The position numbers and the translations under genes are program-made. 64,000 nt of DNA from Anaerolineales bacterium (GTDB lineage: Bacteria > Chloroflexota > Anaerolineae > Anaerolineales > UBA11858), in assembly GCA_028278545.1 (NCBI GenBank), contig JANQED010000115.1, forward strand, positions 62,001 through 126,000, read 5' to 3'. Below, piece after piece: positions 35,254 through 44,081 of this stretch (the first letter of the stretch is position 1; every line of letters starts with the position of its first letter). Below the pieces are notes generated by a model. That model made no database searches and was not told where the DNA came from. It saw only the letters and a list, made by a program, of their open reading frames with translations.

Positions 35254-36276
35254 TTAAATCACATCAACCGTTGTGCCAACATCCTCGTACAATCTGCGCT
35301 GGTCGGCGGGGACTGCCGGGAGGGTCCAGCGGTAGACCCATTTGGATGCCTGCGATGTAAGGTTGATGCAGCCATGACTGCGCGGCTTTCCAAAATCATT
35401 GTGCCAGTATGTGCCGTGAAAGGCCACGCCTCTTTCGTTGATATAGCATACCCAGGGGATGCCCGGCAAGTCGAAACCGTTGTGAGCCAGGTTTCCGGCG
35501 GACATGTGGCGCGAGGGCATTTTGTGGTTCGTGTAATGCCGGCCAGCCGGGGTATAAAACTGCCCGTTGCTGAACTCCGCCCCCGTGGCGGCCTTGGTGA
35601 TGAAAACGGGGCGGTCATATTCGTAGGCAATGACGACCTGGTTGGCAGTATCCACTTCTAGGCGCTTTTCCTCGGGGGGAACATCTGGGGAAAGAGTGCT
35701 TACTTCGCTGGCTGGGATCAGCCGCAAATGTCGCGCCGGGACGTAGTAGATCAGATTCCACTTATCGTCCAGGATTTGATATAGGGGGGTTCCATCTTTT
35801 CCATAAACCAATCCCAATACCCAATGGGTGGTCTCGTAATAAAACCGGTAAGCCACCTCATGATGTACATCGACCTCCCAATATGCGTCGGTGTAGGGTA
35901 CGGTAACTTCTGCTAGCTGACCGAAATCTGGGATTTCCCAATTAGGCTGGTTGAGGATAGTTTTTACCGGCTGAACACCTCCAGAGTGGACATAACCTTC
36001 CTGGATGCGATACCAAACTGTGTTGTGGGCCGGTTCTTCGTCACCGATGGTGGCCTCCAGAATGGGGAAAACACTGTCAACCCAAGATTGTCGAACCACT
36101 TCACCCGAGAATGAAGGTCGGTTGTAGACGGTGATGTGCTCGTAGATCACGCGCCCTTGTTGGTTAGCGGCCAGAGAGGTGGCTTGCTCGAAAGGTGCCA
36201 TTGCCAGCCCCAATAGGCTCAACCCACCCAGTTTTAAGAATTCGCGCCGAGAGATGGGGTTTGTTCCGTTCATCAT
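35254..36276 (-). CDS. L,D-transpeptidase with Tat-type signal
   Basis: 340 residues from ATG 36276, which overlaps the preceding stop (ATGA). The N-terminus NPISRREFLKLGGLSLLG is a twin-arginine export signal. The C-terminal YkuD domain has the catalytic motif HGTYWHNDFGKPRSHGCINL, with His and the SHGC cysteine present. The middle part probably holds an SH3-like wall-binding domain (VYNRPSFSGEVVRQ). These enzymes make 3-3 crosslinks in peptidoglycan or attach proteins to it. It is the last gene of an amidase-LDT-LDT operon. Confidence 0.93.
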   Translation of the reverse strand: MMNGTNPISRREFLKLGGLSLLGLAMAPFEQATSLAANQQGRVIYEHITVYNRPSFSGEVVRQSWVDSVFPILEATIGDEEPAHNTVWYRIQEGYVHSGGVQPVKTILNQPNWEIPDFGQLAEVTVPYTDAYWEVDVHHEVAYRFYYETTHWVLGLVYGKDGTPLYQILDDKWNLIYYVPARHLRLIPASEVSTLSPDVPPEEKRLEVDTANQVVIAYEYDRPVFITKAATGAEFSNGQFYTPAGRHYTNHKMPSRHMSAGNLAHNGFDLPGIPWVCYINERGVAFHGTYWHNDFGKPRSHGCINLTSQASKWVYRWTLPAVPADQRRLYEDVGTTVDVI

Positions 36277-37298
36277 TGATGGACATTGACCAGGGTGCCG
36301 ACTGATGACCAATTGAATATCCACCCGGCATCCTCGGTTTTCATGTTGACGCAGCCGTGGCTCATACGCGTTCCGAAATTATTGTGCCAATAAGTCCCGT
36401 GGATGCCATACCCTTTATAGAAATACATCGTGTAAGGAACATCAGGCAGATAGTAGCCGGGGCCGGCCATAGTGGAGTATCGATACTTGACGTAAATATA
36501 GTATTGGCCGGTGACTGTAGGGTACTGCCATGTACCTGTTGACACCACGAAGGACTTCACCAGATCATCTCCACTGTATGCGTATAGACGCTGCTCTGAA
36601 AGGTCGATATCGATCCACCTTTCTCCTGAATCAACGCTGGCTGGCTGGTAAGAACTCGCCGATGTTTGCGGTTTCTGGGTAGGTTGGGGCGTGTTGGTGG
36701 GGCGCGGTGTGGGGGTGATCGACGGTGTAAAAGTGGCTGTGGGCGTCGGCGTGTCGGTGGGTGTTGGAGAGGGGGTAAAGGTAGGCGTTGGTGTAAAGGT
36801 TGGCGTTGGAGTAGGCGTGCGAGTGGCCTTATCAACGTCTACTTGAGCGATGGGGACGGCCTCTTGGGTGTCGAAGGCCAGGGAAAAGGTTGGGGTGCTG
36901 AACCAGGCCATGAAGCCGAGAGCGACAACCAATAGGATCAGTGTCCAGGGTAAGAGCGCTGGCCGGGAGCGGGTTAGGGCACTGGGAGAGATGTTAGGGA
37001 AGGTGATCCGCCGTGGGCGTTTTTTAGGTGCTGGCTCTTGCCGCCAACGATCGATGGCCCAGTGCATTCCCCGCCGAGCGAAGTCGCTTTGGGGGTTGAT
37101 CTCCAGGGCGCGTTCCATATAGGCTAGGCTAGCGCGCGGAGATGCAGCCGCAGCCAGAAAGAGCCACGGCTCCTCGCGGTCTGGGGCTAATGCGGCTGCC
37201 TGCTCGGCCCAGCGTCGAGCAGAACGTTGATCTCCCTGCTTTAGCGCTTGCTGGGCTTTTCGGAGGGCCTCCTGGGCCTGTTTCCACTCAGGGCTCAT
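36273..37298 (-). CDS. membrane-anchored L,D-transpeptidase with TPR and Pro/Thr linker
   Basis: 341 residues. Residues 1-90 are TPR-like and would be cytoplasmic (QALKQGDQRSARRWAEQAAALAPDREEPWLFLAAAA). A membrane segment follows near 115 (ALLPWTLILLVVALGFMAWF). A Pro/Thr-rich linker of TPTPTFTPT repeats spans about 155-210. The YkuD domain ends with GIHGTYWHNNFGTRMSHGCVNM (catalytic Cys in SHGC). An inside TPR joined to an outside crosslinking enzyme could couple wall synthesis to a cytoplasmic partner. The ATG overlaps the amidase stop. Confidence 0.93.
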   Translation of the reverse strand: MSPEWKQAQEALRKAQQALKQGDQRSARRWAEQAAALAPDREEPWLFLAAAASPRASLAYMERALEINPQSDFARRGMHWAIDRWRQEPAPKKRPRRITFPNISPSALTRSRPALLPWTLILLVVALGFMAWFSTPTFSLAFDTQEAVPIAQVDVDKATRTPTPTPTFTPTPTFTPSPTPTDTPTPTATFTPSITPTPRPTNTPQPTQKPQTSASSYQPASVDSGERWIDIDLSEQRLYAYSGDDLVKSFVVSTGTWQYPTVTGQYYIYVKYRYSTMAGPGYYLPDVPYTMYFYKGYGIHGTYWHNNFGTRMSHGCVNMKTEDAGWIFNWSSVGTLVNVHQ

Positions 37299-38074
37299 TC
37301 TTGATCAGTGGTGATACTCTCGTTGCGCGTATAACATAGAATGCCGTCGGCGATCCCGTCGGCGATTATGTCCTGATTTTGGGTAAGCAGTTGGCGATCC
37401 AGATTCATGAAGCCGATCTCGATGATCACAGCGGGGGTTTCTTCGTCGATCTCATCGAAAGCGTGATACTCGGTCATATCCGCGGTAATGCTCAAGTGCT
37501 CGCTCAGGCCAGTTGCCTTAGCATAGCGGTTTCGCAAGCAGGCCACCATGCGGGCTGTGCGCTCGGGTCGGGGGTTGTAGCGCGATTCGGCCACTTTGAA
37601 TCCTGTGGCGACATCGTTGATATACGTGCATGAATCGGCGTGGATCGAGATTAATGCCAGGGCTTGGTAGCCTACCAAACGATCGTCGAATTCTTTCAAC
37701 AAATCGACGTCGAACCCTTCAGCGATCAATCTTTGCTGCAAATGGGTGGCGACTTCCTGGTTGATGCTCAATTCAGTCAAGCCATCGGGGCAGACTGCGC
37801 CAGGGTCATGGTTGTCACCCCAGTGCCCGACGACAATACCAATAGAGGGTTTTGGGCGTGGAGTGGCTGTCGGCCATTGTTCAGCGGGCGTTTCCTGAGC
37901 TTTAACCGCTTCGGCCAGTTTGGCTGAAAACTCTCCGGAGAAGAGGCCGATCGGTTTGGCTGCCGTGAATAAGGTTGCCACAGCAAAAGCAACCATCACG
38001 ACTGTGAAGATGGATTTCAGCGTTTCTGCGACGAGGTTTGGCGCTTTTTGGGAACCGGAATCGGGATTTTTCAT
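37295..38074 (-). CDS. N-acetylmuramoyl-L-alanine amidase (amidase_3)
   Basis: 259 residues. A membrane segment (TVVMVAFAVATLFTAAKPIGLF) near residue 20-45 acts as signal or anchor. The catalytic domain has IVVGHWGDNHDPGAVCPDGLTE (first zinc His and Glu), LALISIHADSC (second His), and AVIIEIGFMNLD (catalytic Glu). The usual DxGHGG is changed to VGHWGD, but the zinc ligands are all present. It cleaves the amide between muramic acid and the stem peptide. It is first gene of the wall operon and divergent from the AMMECR1 gene. The 211 bases between should hold both promoters; none is clear. Confidence 0.92.
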   Translation of the reverse strand: MKNPDSGSQKAPNLVAETLKSIFTVVMVAFAVATLFTAAKPIGLFSGEFSAKLAEAVKAQETPAEQWPTATPRPKPSIGIVVGHWGDNHDPGAVCPDGLTELSINQEVATHLQQRLIAEGFDVDLLKEFDDRLVGYQALALISIHADSCTYINDVATGFKVAESRYNPRPERTARMVACLRNRYAKATGLSEHLSITADMTEYHAFDEIDEETPAVIIEIGFMNLDRQLLTQNQDIIADGIADGILCYTRNESITTDQE

Positions 38075-38285
38075 ATCAAGCTGGTCGGCTCAAGGCCACC
38101 AAGGGTGAATATTGGGCGGATATCTTCGAGTAGGTGTGCTTTCAAGGGCTGGATTGTGCAAATCTGCCTCAATCATAGTACCGAAAAGATGATTGGATGA
38201 CAAGGTTTTTAGGTAAAATAGAGAAATGTGGTTTTTGATCTGTCCATTTTCTGTGTTGCAAGGTCGAGACCATTTGAGATAACAT

Positions 38286-38858
38286 ATGTCAGTAGACCGA
38301 TTAACCTCCGAGGAGCGCACAACCCTATTAGCTTTGGCGCGGCAGGGCCTGGAGTCAGGCGTGAGAGGTGAATCCTTGCCGCCGCTTGACCTTGAGGAGC
38401 TGCCCTCGCGTTTGCGAGAGCCTGGCGCCACTTTTGTCACACTCACCAAAGCCGGCCAACTCCGGGGATGTATCGGCACGCTAGACCCATACCGCCCTCT
38501 GGCAGATGACGCTAGAGAACATGCCCTCGCCGCGGCGCTCAATGACTACCGATTCCCCCGAGTTCAGCCAGAAGAACTGGGACAGATCAGTATCGAAATC
38601 TCGTGCCTTACCCCTCCCCAACTCTTGGAATACGATGACCCTGAAGAGTTATTGACTAAAATTCGCCCGGGGATTGATGGTCTTGTTTTGCGTGATGGCA
38701 CTCGTCGGGCGACATTCTTGCCCCAGGTTTGGGGTAAATTGCCGGATACAGTCGATTTTCTCAATCAGTTGTGTCTCAAACTGGGTGCCTCGCCCGATCT
38801 ATGGCGACACAAGCCACTCGAAGTGGCGGTTTACCAGGTCGAAGAGTTCCACGAATGA
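38286..38858 (+). CDS. amrA: AMMECR1-domain protein (AmmeMemoRadiSam protein A)
   Basis: 190 residues. AMMECR1 signature: GATFVTLTKAGQLRGCIGTLDPYRPLADD near residue 58 (the RGCIG strand-turn is the family hallmark), FPRVQPEELGQISIEISCL and RATFLPQVW. In many bacteria this gene sits with a MEMO1-like and a radical SAM gene (AmmeMemoRadiSam). Neither is visible here, so the copy stands alone. The function is unknown. 38859-38992 downstream holds only a weak CGCC/GGCG hairpin before ATTTTT. Confidence 0.93.
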   Translation: MSVDRLTSEERTTLLALARQGLESGVRGESLPPLDLEELPSRLREPGATFVTLTKAGQLRGCIGTLDPYRPLADDAREHALAAALNDYRFPRVQPEELGQISIEISCLTPPQLLEYDDPEELLTKIRPGIDGLVLRDGTRRATFLPQVWGKLPDTVDFLNQLCLKLGASPDLWRHKPLEVAVYQVEEFHE

Positions 38859-38992
38859 ATCGAGATGCGGGATGTCCTAGATTTGTCGCACCGCAAAACA
38901 GGCTTTTATACACTTAGCCCCCTGTGCGGGATTTGTGAAGCGCCGTAGGCGTGATTTTTCTACTCCGATGTCAAGGGGCGCTTTATCCAAGA

Positions 38993-39259
38993 CTAAATTT
39001 GCTCGAAGTGCTCAACGTTCAGCACGAAGACGGTTGCCCTCTGGGCAATGGGGTCCGCTGATGGGGAACATTGTACGTTGATCAGGTCGATGGCTTCGTC
39101 TACCCGGCTATCGTCCGCGCCGATCATCAAAGTGCTGTTGCCCTGGTGCAAAAAACCGCCCGTTGAGTCGATGCGCGTGACGGGGAAGTCCGCGCCGTGC
39201 AGCGCGTCGTAAACACTTCCACTATCTTCGTCATTGAGTATCGTTACCAGCATTTTCAT
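38993..39259 (-). CDS. DarA-like (DUF970) PII-like protein, copy 1
   Basis: 88 residues from ATG 39259 after GGAGAG. It starts MKMLVTILNDEDSGSVYDAL and carries the family signature DSTGGFLHQGNSTLMIGADD, then ends RATVFVLNVEHFEQI. DarA/PstA proteins are trimeric PII-like folds that bind cyclic-di-AMP in Firmicutes. Compared with those, this copy lacks the long loop after the fourth strand, and the usual Arg of the nucleotide pocket (NFRATK) is Pro (DFPVTR). It lies 25 bases downstream of copy 2 and last in the antiporter operon. Ligand binding must be tested. Confidence 0.9.
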   Translation of the reverse strand: MKMLVTILNDEDSGSVYDALHGADFPVTRIDSTGGFLHQGNSTLMIGADDSRVDEAIDLINVQCSPSADPIAQRATVFVLNVEHFEQI

Positions 39260-39284
39260 TTCTTCTCTCCAGGAAGTGTTATCC

Positions 39285-39551
39285 TCACAAACGCTCGAAA
39301 TCCCGAACGTTGAGCACATAAACTGTAGCTTGAACTTTGTCAGACTCCTCCTGAGGGGGGACGCTCTCCCGGATCACTCGCAGGGCCTCTTCGACTTGCT
39401 CATCATCAACCCCAACCATAAAAGTGGTCGTACCGCCGCGTAGTAATCCGCCTGTCGAAGCCAGTCGAGTGGCACGATAATTCTTTTCCAGTAGCGCTTG
39501 CGCGACTTCATCCCTGTGGGAGTCGTTTACAATCGCAACGATCATCTTCAT
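39285..39551 (-). CDS. DarA-like (DUF970) PII-like protein, copy 2
   Basis: 88 residues from ATG 39551. The signature NYRATRLASTGGLLRGGTTT is almost that of Firmicute DarA (NFRATKLATTGGFL), including the Asn, Arg and Thr contacts. The ending ATVYVLNVRDFERL also matches. Like copy 1 it lacks the long SPMGG...EVEVGG loop. The start codon shares one base with the stop of the antiporter gene (TGATG), so the two are made together. This copy has the better claim to bind cyclic-di-AMP. Confidence 0.92.
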   Translation of the reverse strand: MKMIVAIVNDSHRDEVAQALLEKNYRATRLASTGGLLRGGTTTFMVGVDDEQVEEALRVIRESVPPQEESDKVQATVYVLNVRDFERL

Positions 39552-41587
39552 CAAAGTACCTCATACCTTTCAACATCAAACGCGAATATCGTCGCGCCTC
39601 CCACCGTGACAGATGTGCCCATCTCGGGGTCTTGGCCTGGACTGGGAAGATATTCAACCCGCTGTCGGCTGGCTCTGGTGACGGCCGTTTTAAGATTTTC
39701 TTCTAGAGCTTTGATGGTGCCGACCAACAGGGTGACGTTCCTGCGTCCTAAGAAACTCCCCGTGCTGGATAACCGTGTTACCGGCAGACCTAATCTGTTT
39801 ATGCTGGCGATGACATCCTCGACATCAGCCTCCTGCACGATCATGGCCAGCAGGCCGTCTATCGTCTTGCTGGTGTCGAGGCGTAACAGTTCGAGCAAGT
39901 TTGAGTGGCGATCCGTGAGTACGGTGTCCACTTCGCCTACCAATTGAGAATAGATTTCCTCGGAGATGATCCCATCCCTCAGAAGCGCGGTCAGGGCGCT
40001 CCGTTGAGTCTGCAAAATGTCTCGGAAAGCGGAATCCAATTCCTGGATTTCCAGGCTCGGGTCAGCGAGCAGAGCCTCCTCGACGGCACGAGCTAGGGCC
40101 TCGGCACGCTGTTCCAGAGGGCGCGACAGCCTGTCCCACAAGTGAGAAGCGAGTAAGCCTTCATTGTACATGGTTTTCAGGCGCTCATAGGATGTTCTCG
40201 CCGTGACTGCGCGCGCGTGACGTCGCTCATATTCCTCCTGGGCTTCGCTGCGTTGGACAAGATTCATCTTATTGATCAGTGGCTTCATGGTCAGGCCTTG
40301 CACCAGCAGTGTGAATAGCACAACACCAAACGCCATGGTCTGGATATCATCCCGTGCTGAGCCTAGCGAAGCTGGCAAACTGAGGGCCAGGGCTAGTGAG
40401 ATGGCGCCACGCAAGCCGCCCCAATAGAGCACGTTTTTGTAGCGCAACGATACGCCGCTCTTGACCCCCAGCAAGCCGTATACGCCAACCGCGCGGGCGA
40501 CTAACACGGCGGCAATGGCCCATATAATTACTTGCCAGTCGGTGACCAACACTCTCAGGTTGATTTGTAGCCCAATCAGCAAGAAGACCACCGAGTTCGC
40601 AAAATATGCGGCAATTTCCCAGAAGTTGAACACCAGGATGCGCGTTGTTGCTGACATGGCTTTAGGGCCAAGGTTTCCGCTGACAAGGCCAGCAGCCACC
40701 ACGGCTAAGACACCGCTGACGTGGAATTGTTCGGCGACGATATAAGAGCCAAAAGCCAATACAGTGGTTAATGTTGTCTCGATCAAGGGGTCGTCGATGA
40801 AACCGATGACTCGCGAAATCAAGACACCCAGGATGAAACCGACCACCAGTCCCCCGCCTGCGACGAGGATAAAATCAAACAAGCTGTCAATCAGATCGAA
40901 TGATCCGCTGACCGCGATCACTACCATCAAATTGAAGATAACAATGGCTGTACCATCATTGAACAGGCTTTCACCTTCTAAGAGCACTTGCAGGCGTTTG
41001 GGGACCCCGAGTGAGCGGAAGAGAGCTACCACAGCCACAGGGTCGGTAGCGGCCACCAATGCTCCGAAGACTAATGCCACGGCGATGGGGAAGCCGGTTC
41101 CCAAGGCGACCACGCCCCCCACTAGAAAGGTTGTGAGCAACACACCGGGAATCGCTAGAGTCAGAATTGGAGCCAGATCCCTGCGTAGGTCATCGGCTTT
41201 GATGTGGAAGGCGGCTTCGAAGATCAGCGGCGGCACCAGTAGCCCCAGGAAGATCTCTGGGGGAATATCGATCTGCTCCTGCCCCCGGAGTGATAAAGCT
41301 AAACCGATCAGCACCAACCCCACAGTATACGGCAGACGCAGCCTGTTGGTGATGATGCCTACCAGTGCGGCAATCAGCAACAGGCCGATGGAGGCAGCGA
41401 TGAGGACGATAATCCTTGTTTCTTCTGCTTCTCCGCCTTCAGTTGCGCCGAAAGGATCAGTTTCGTTTGCCTGGGCGAGAGGCAGAACAACGCCCTCGCT
41501 TCCAGAACAAGCCGTCAGCAGGGGGATAGTGAGGATGCTTAGTACAATGAGTATTCTTGCGGAAAGGCTTAAAGGCGTTTTATTCAT
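39551..41587 (-). CDS. CPA1 Na+/H+ antiporter with C-terminal DarA-like domain
   Basis: 678 residues. A signal-like segment with a lipobox (SILTIPLLTACSGS) precedes an acidic stretch and 12 or so membrane segments. The core shows ALVAATDPVAVVALF and EGESLFNDGTAIVIFNL, the Asn-Asp ion site of electroneutral CPA1/NhaP carriers. Residues about 445-575 form a cytoplasmic helical region rich in Glu, Arg and Leu. Residues about 582-678 are a DarA/DUF970-like domain (VTRLSSTGSFLGRRNVTLLVG...TVGGATIFAFDVERYEVL) that keeps the VGGATIF strand missing in the two free copies. A plausible reading is gating of cation exchange by a nucleotide or by the small proteins. The ATG overlaps the glycosidase gene stop. 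Confidence 0.92.
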   Translation of the reverse strand: MNKTPLSLSARILIVLSILTIPLLTACSGSEGVVLPLAQANETDPFGATEGGEAEETRIIVLIAASIGLLLIAALVGIITNRLRLPYTVGLVLIGLALSLRGQEQIDIPPEIFLGLLVPPLIFEAAFHIKADDLRRDLAPILTLAIPGVLLTTFLVGGVVALGTGFPIAVALVFGALVAATDPVAVVALFRSLGVPKRLQVLLEGESLFNDGTAIVIFNLMVVIAVSGSFDLIDSLFDFILVAGGGLVVGFILGVLISRVIGFIDDPLIETTLTTVLAFGSYIVAEQFHVSGVLAVVAAGLVSGNLGPKAMSATTRILVFNFWEIAAYFANSVVFLLIGLQINLRVLVTDWQVIIWAIAAVLVARAVGVYGLLGVKSGVSLRYKNVLYWGGLRGAISLALALSLPASLGSARDDIQTMAFGVVLFTLLVQGLTMKPLINKMNLVQRSEAQEEYERRHARAVTARTSYERLKTMYNEGLLASHLWDRLSRPLEQRAEALARAVEEALLADPSLEIQELDSAFRDILQTQRSALTALLRDGIISEEIYSQLVGEVDTVLTDRHSNLLELLRLDTSKTIDGLLAMIVQEADVEDVIASINRLGLPVTRLSSTGSFLGRRNVTLLVGTIKALEENLKTAVTRASRQRVEYLPSPGQDPEMGTSVTVGGATIFAFDVERYEVL

Positions 41588-43974
41588 CTTGGGTTGTCCA
41601 ATTCTACGGTATGGGGGTCAGGGCTTTTGACCACTGTGGTCTGGCCCCCGGGGAAAGTGATCCGGGTCTTATTTTTCTTACGCAGAATGGTCAGTCCGCG
41701 ATAATGGATGGTTACCGGCCAGGGGAAAGGGTTGTGCCCTTCCAGGGCCACTTTGCTGGGGGAAATCAGGCGTACCCCCAGGGTTTCCAGGAAGAGGGAG
41801 AGGGGCGCCAGGCCCGAGAGGGAATTGCGCTCCCCGACTCCCGCCCCGGTTTCGACGTTGTAGCTCTGTGCGAAGGCTTTGTGCTTCTCCAGGTTGGAGA
41901 TGACCGCGGTCATCAATCGGCTGACCAGTTCGGCGGCCTCTCTGCGGTAGCCGTAACGGAGCAAACCCCTACCAATCAGGCTGTTCCATAGGATCGATGT
42001 GTTGGTGCAGGGATGCGTTTCTCCTTCATCAGTCGGTGATGGGCACAGAGGTATGCCGAAAGCTCGCCAGTAGCGCTCGGGGTTCAATAGTGCCTCCTGG
42101 ATGATCTGGTCGGCGCGCTCTTGAGAGGGGATACCGGCAAAGAGAGGCAAGAACAGGGAATAATCCTGTTGTGTCAGGTCAACCACCTCGACGCTGACGA
42201 GATCATTTGGCCCGATCATCCGGATTTCAATGAATTCCAAGCTGTTATAGACTCTTTGGCTGGTAACGCAGGTTCGTCTGAGTCGCCAGGGGAATTGATC
42301 TTCGGTAATGCGTTCGACCAGATGTTGCCCTGACGGGCCTGTTCCATGGACAAAGAGATTGGTTTGACGAGGGGTGGTATCGATGCCGGTAATGGAGATC
42401 AGCAGTCTGACTGGCTCATCGAAAGCACGTTGGAGGTAGATTTCACCTGGCCCGGTTCGTTCCGCCAATATTTCCCGGGAGGGACTCAAGTGGGTTTCGC
42501 GATCCCAAACGCGATACATGGAAGCGGCCTCGTCCCAAGAGGCTTCGATCGCCGAGTGGAGATTATCGGCCAGGGATTGCAAGGACGCGATCGATCCAGT
42601 CCGTTCGAGAAGGCGGGCCATTTTGATCAAGGTTTGGATTTCATTGTATAGCAGCGCACACAGCGCAGGACTCTCGCTTTGAGAGATATCCGCGCCCTGT
42701 GACCATTCTTGCCATAGTGAAAAGATGGGATGCTCGTCAAGGCCTGACTGCATCAGGTGAGCCCATTCAGGGATTCCATCTCCATCGCGATCTTGGGCGG
42801 AGTCGAACCAGGCTTGAAGGGCTTTGAGCAGTTTGGGGTGGGCCACCTCCAGGAATCGGCGGTCTTCGGTGACCTGGTAGACCTTCCAGGCCAGGTGGGC
42901 CAGGATCGGCGTAGCCATCACGCCGCCAAGTTGCCCCGCCAGACCAGGCCTCCAATCGATAAAGCCGCTCTGTTTTTGGGTTGACAGGAAGTTCGCTAAC
43001 AAATCTGCCGCGATTTGGGGCGCTGCGGGCAGCATCTGGCCAACCAGGAAATCAGTTTCCAGCGGGGTTTGTCCGTTCCACAAGTGGGAATGATCGCTCC
43101 CATCGCCGCTGGGAGAGTAGCCATGGTCGGGCTGGCGGCTGGACACGAAAGAAGCATGGGGCAGTCGATCAGTGGGGCCGACCAGCAGCCCATAGGCGCT
43201 TTTCTGGGCCAGAGCAAAGGCTGCATCCCAATCAGCGTCTCCGGTTTCGATTTCGACCAACCCGGCGTTGAGCACCTCTAGGTAAGCGACTTCTTTCTCC
43301 CATGGGCGGGCTGCGATGCTCCTGGCGGCAGCAAATGACTCTTGGTGGCTTTCCAGAGAGACCATCACCCAGGTGAATTGCCGCTCTCCCCCTGGTGGTA
43401 TTTCGATGTCGATCGCCAGGGATGGGAAAGGCCCGAAGCTAAACTGCGGCCCGCCGGTCATGAACAGCACTGGAGATAGATTGCCGGCTTGTCCGCATAG
43501 AACTGTGACGGCTTCCATCTCCTGTGGTGACATACGGTTCTTTTCTGGCGTCGTAGAAAGTATGGCTCCCCATTCGAAGCGCAATTGCCTGACCGAGAGG
43601 CGGCTGTTCTTGATCTGCACCCGCCCAGCAATAGCCTGTGATTCGGGAACCCAATATTCGATTCCGACTTCGATTCCGGTATATGGGGTGCATGACAAGG
43701 CCAGATAATTTGGATAAAAACATTGAACGCGGGGAGGTTCGACAAAACGATCTGGGTCGGAAATGGGGGTATCGCCCTCGACAAAACGCGGGAAAAGCCT
43801 CAAGTTGCGCGCCCGCAGGCCGTAGGTGGTGGTTATCGACAAAGCGGCAGGCTCACCACCCGTCAGCGACAGTTCCCAGATATGATCGTTAGTGTAGTCT
43901 GTGGGGCCGCACCTGGGGTCAGCGGCAATCGTATACGCACCTGGATCATTAGCGGTCAGGTTCCACGTCCTCAT
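41584..43974 (-). CDS. six-hairpin glycosidase-like protein
   Basis: 796 residues, no signal peptide. The N-terminal third is beta-rich (WELSLTGGEPAALSITTTYGLRARNLRLFPRF). The C-terminal part has alpha-hairpin phrases seen in glycogen-debranching or GH15-like (alpha/alpha)6 barrels (FLVGQMLPAAPQIAADLLANFLSTQKQSGFIDWRPG, DRDGDGIPEWAHLMQSGLDEHPIFSLW and WNSLIGRGLLRYGYRREAAELVSRLM). DGDGxPEW is a frequent phrase in such domains. Substrate unknown. It is first in an operon with the CPA1-DarA antiporter and two DarA proteins, so its link to ion or osmotic control deserves notice. Confidence 0.8.
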   Translation of the reverse strand: MRTWNLTANDPGAYTIAADPRCGPTDYTNDHIWELSLTGGEPAALSITTTYGLRARNLRLFPRFVEGDTPISDPDRFVEPPRVQCFYPNYLALSCTPYTGIEVGIEYWVPESQAIAGRVQIKNSRLSVRQLRFEWGAILSTTPEKNRMSPQEMEAVTVLCGQAGNLSPVLFMTGGPQFSFGPFPSLAIDIEIPPGGERQFTWVMVSLESHQESFAAARSIAARPWEKEVAYLEVLNAGLVEIETGDADWDAAFALAQKSAYGLLVGPTDRLPHASFVSSRQPDHGYSPSGDGSDHSHLWNGQTPLETDFLVGQMLPAAPQIAADLLANFLSTQKQSGFIDWRPGLAGQLGGVMATPILAHLAWKVYQVTEDRRFLEVAHPKLLKALQAWFDSAQDRDGDGIPEWAHLMQSGLDEHPIFSLWQEWSQGADISQSESPALCALLYNEIQTLIKMARLLERTGSIASLQSLADNLHSAIEASWDEAASMYRVWDRETHLSPSREILAERTGPGEIYLQRAFDEPVRLLISITGIDTTPRQTNLFVHGTGPSGQHLVERITEDQFPWRLRRTCVTSQRVYNSLEFIEIRMIGPNDLVSVEVVDLTQQDYSLFLPLFAGIPSQERADQIIQEALLNPERYWRAFGIPLCPSPTDEGETHPCTNTSILWNSLIGRGLLRYGYRREAAELVSRLMTAVISNLEKHKAFAQSYNVETGAGVGERNSLSGLAPLSLFLETLGVRLISPSKVALEGHNPFPWPVTIHYRGLTILRKKNKTRITFPGGQTTVVKSPDPHTVELDNPR

Positions 43975-44019
43975 AAAATAATATTGTAAGGGTAGTTAGG
44001 GGTTAGGTCAAAGGTTTTG

Positions 44020-44028
44020 TGCTAGAAT
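44020..44028 (+). promoter_or_regulatory. extended -10 promoter of the MaoC gene
   Basis: TGCTAGAAT (TAGAAT at 44023-44028). A transcript from here would begin near 44035, which rejects the in-frame start at 44019 and supports ATG 44082 after GAGGAG. Confidence 0.5.
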
Positions 44029-44081
44029 CTGTATCCAGGAACCGTTATCTGTATATCACGATAAGGCGCGAGGAGTTTTTT

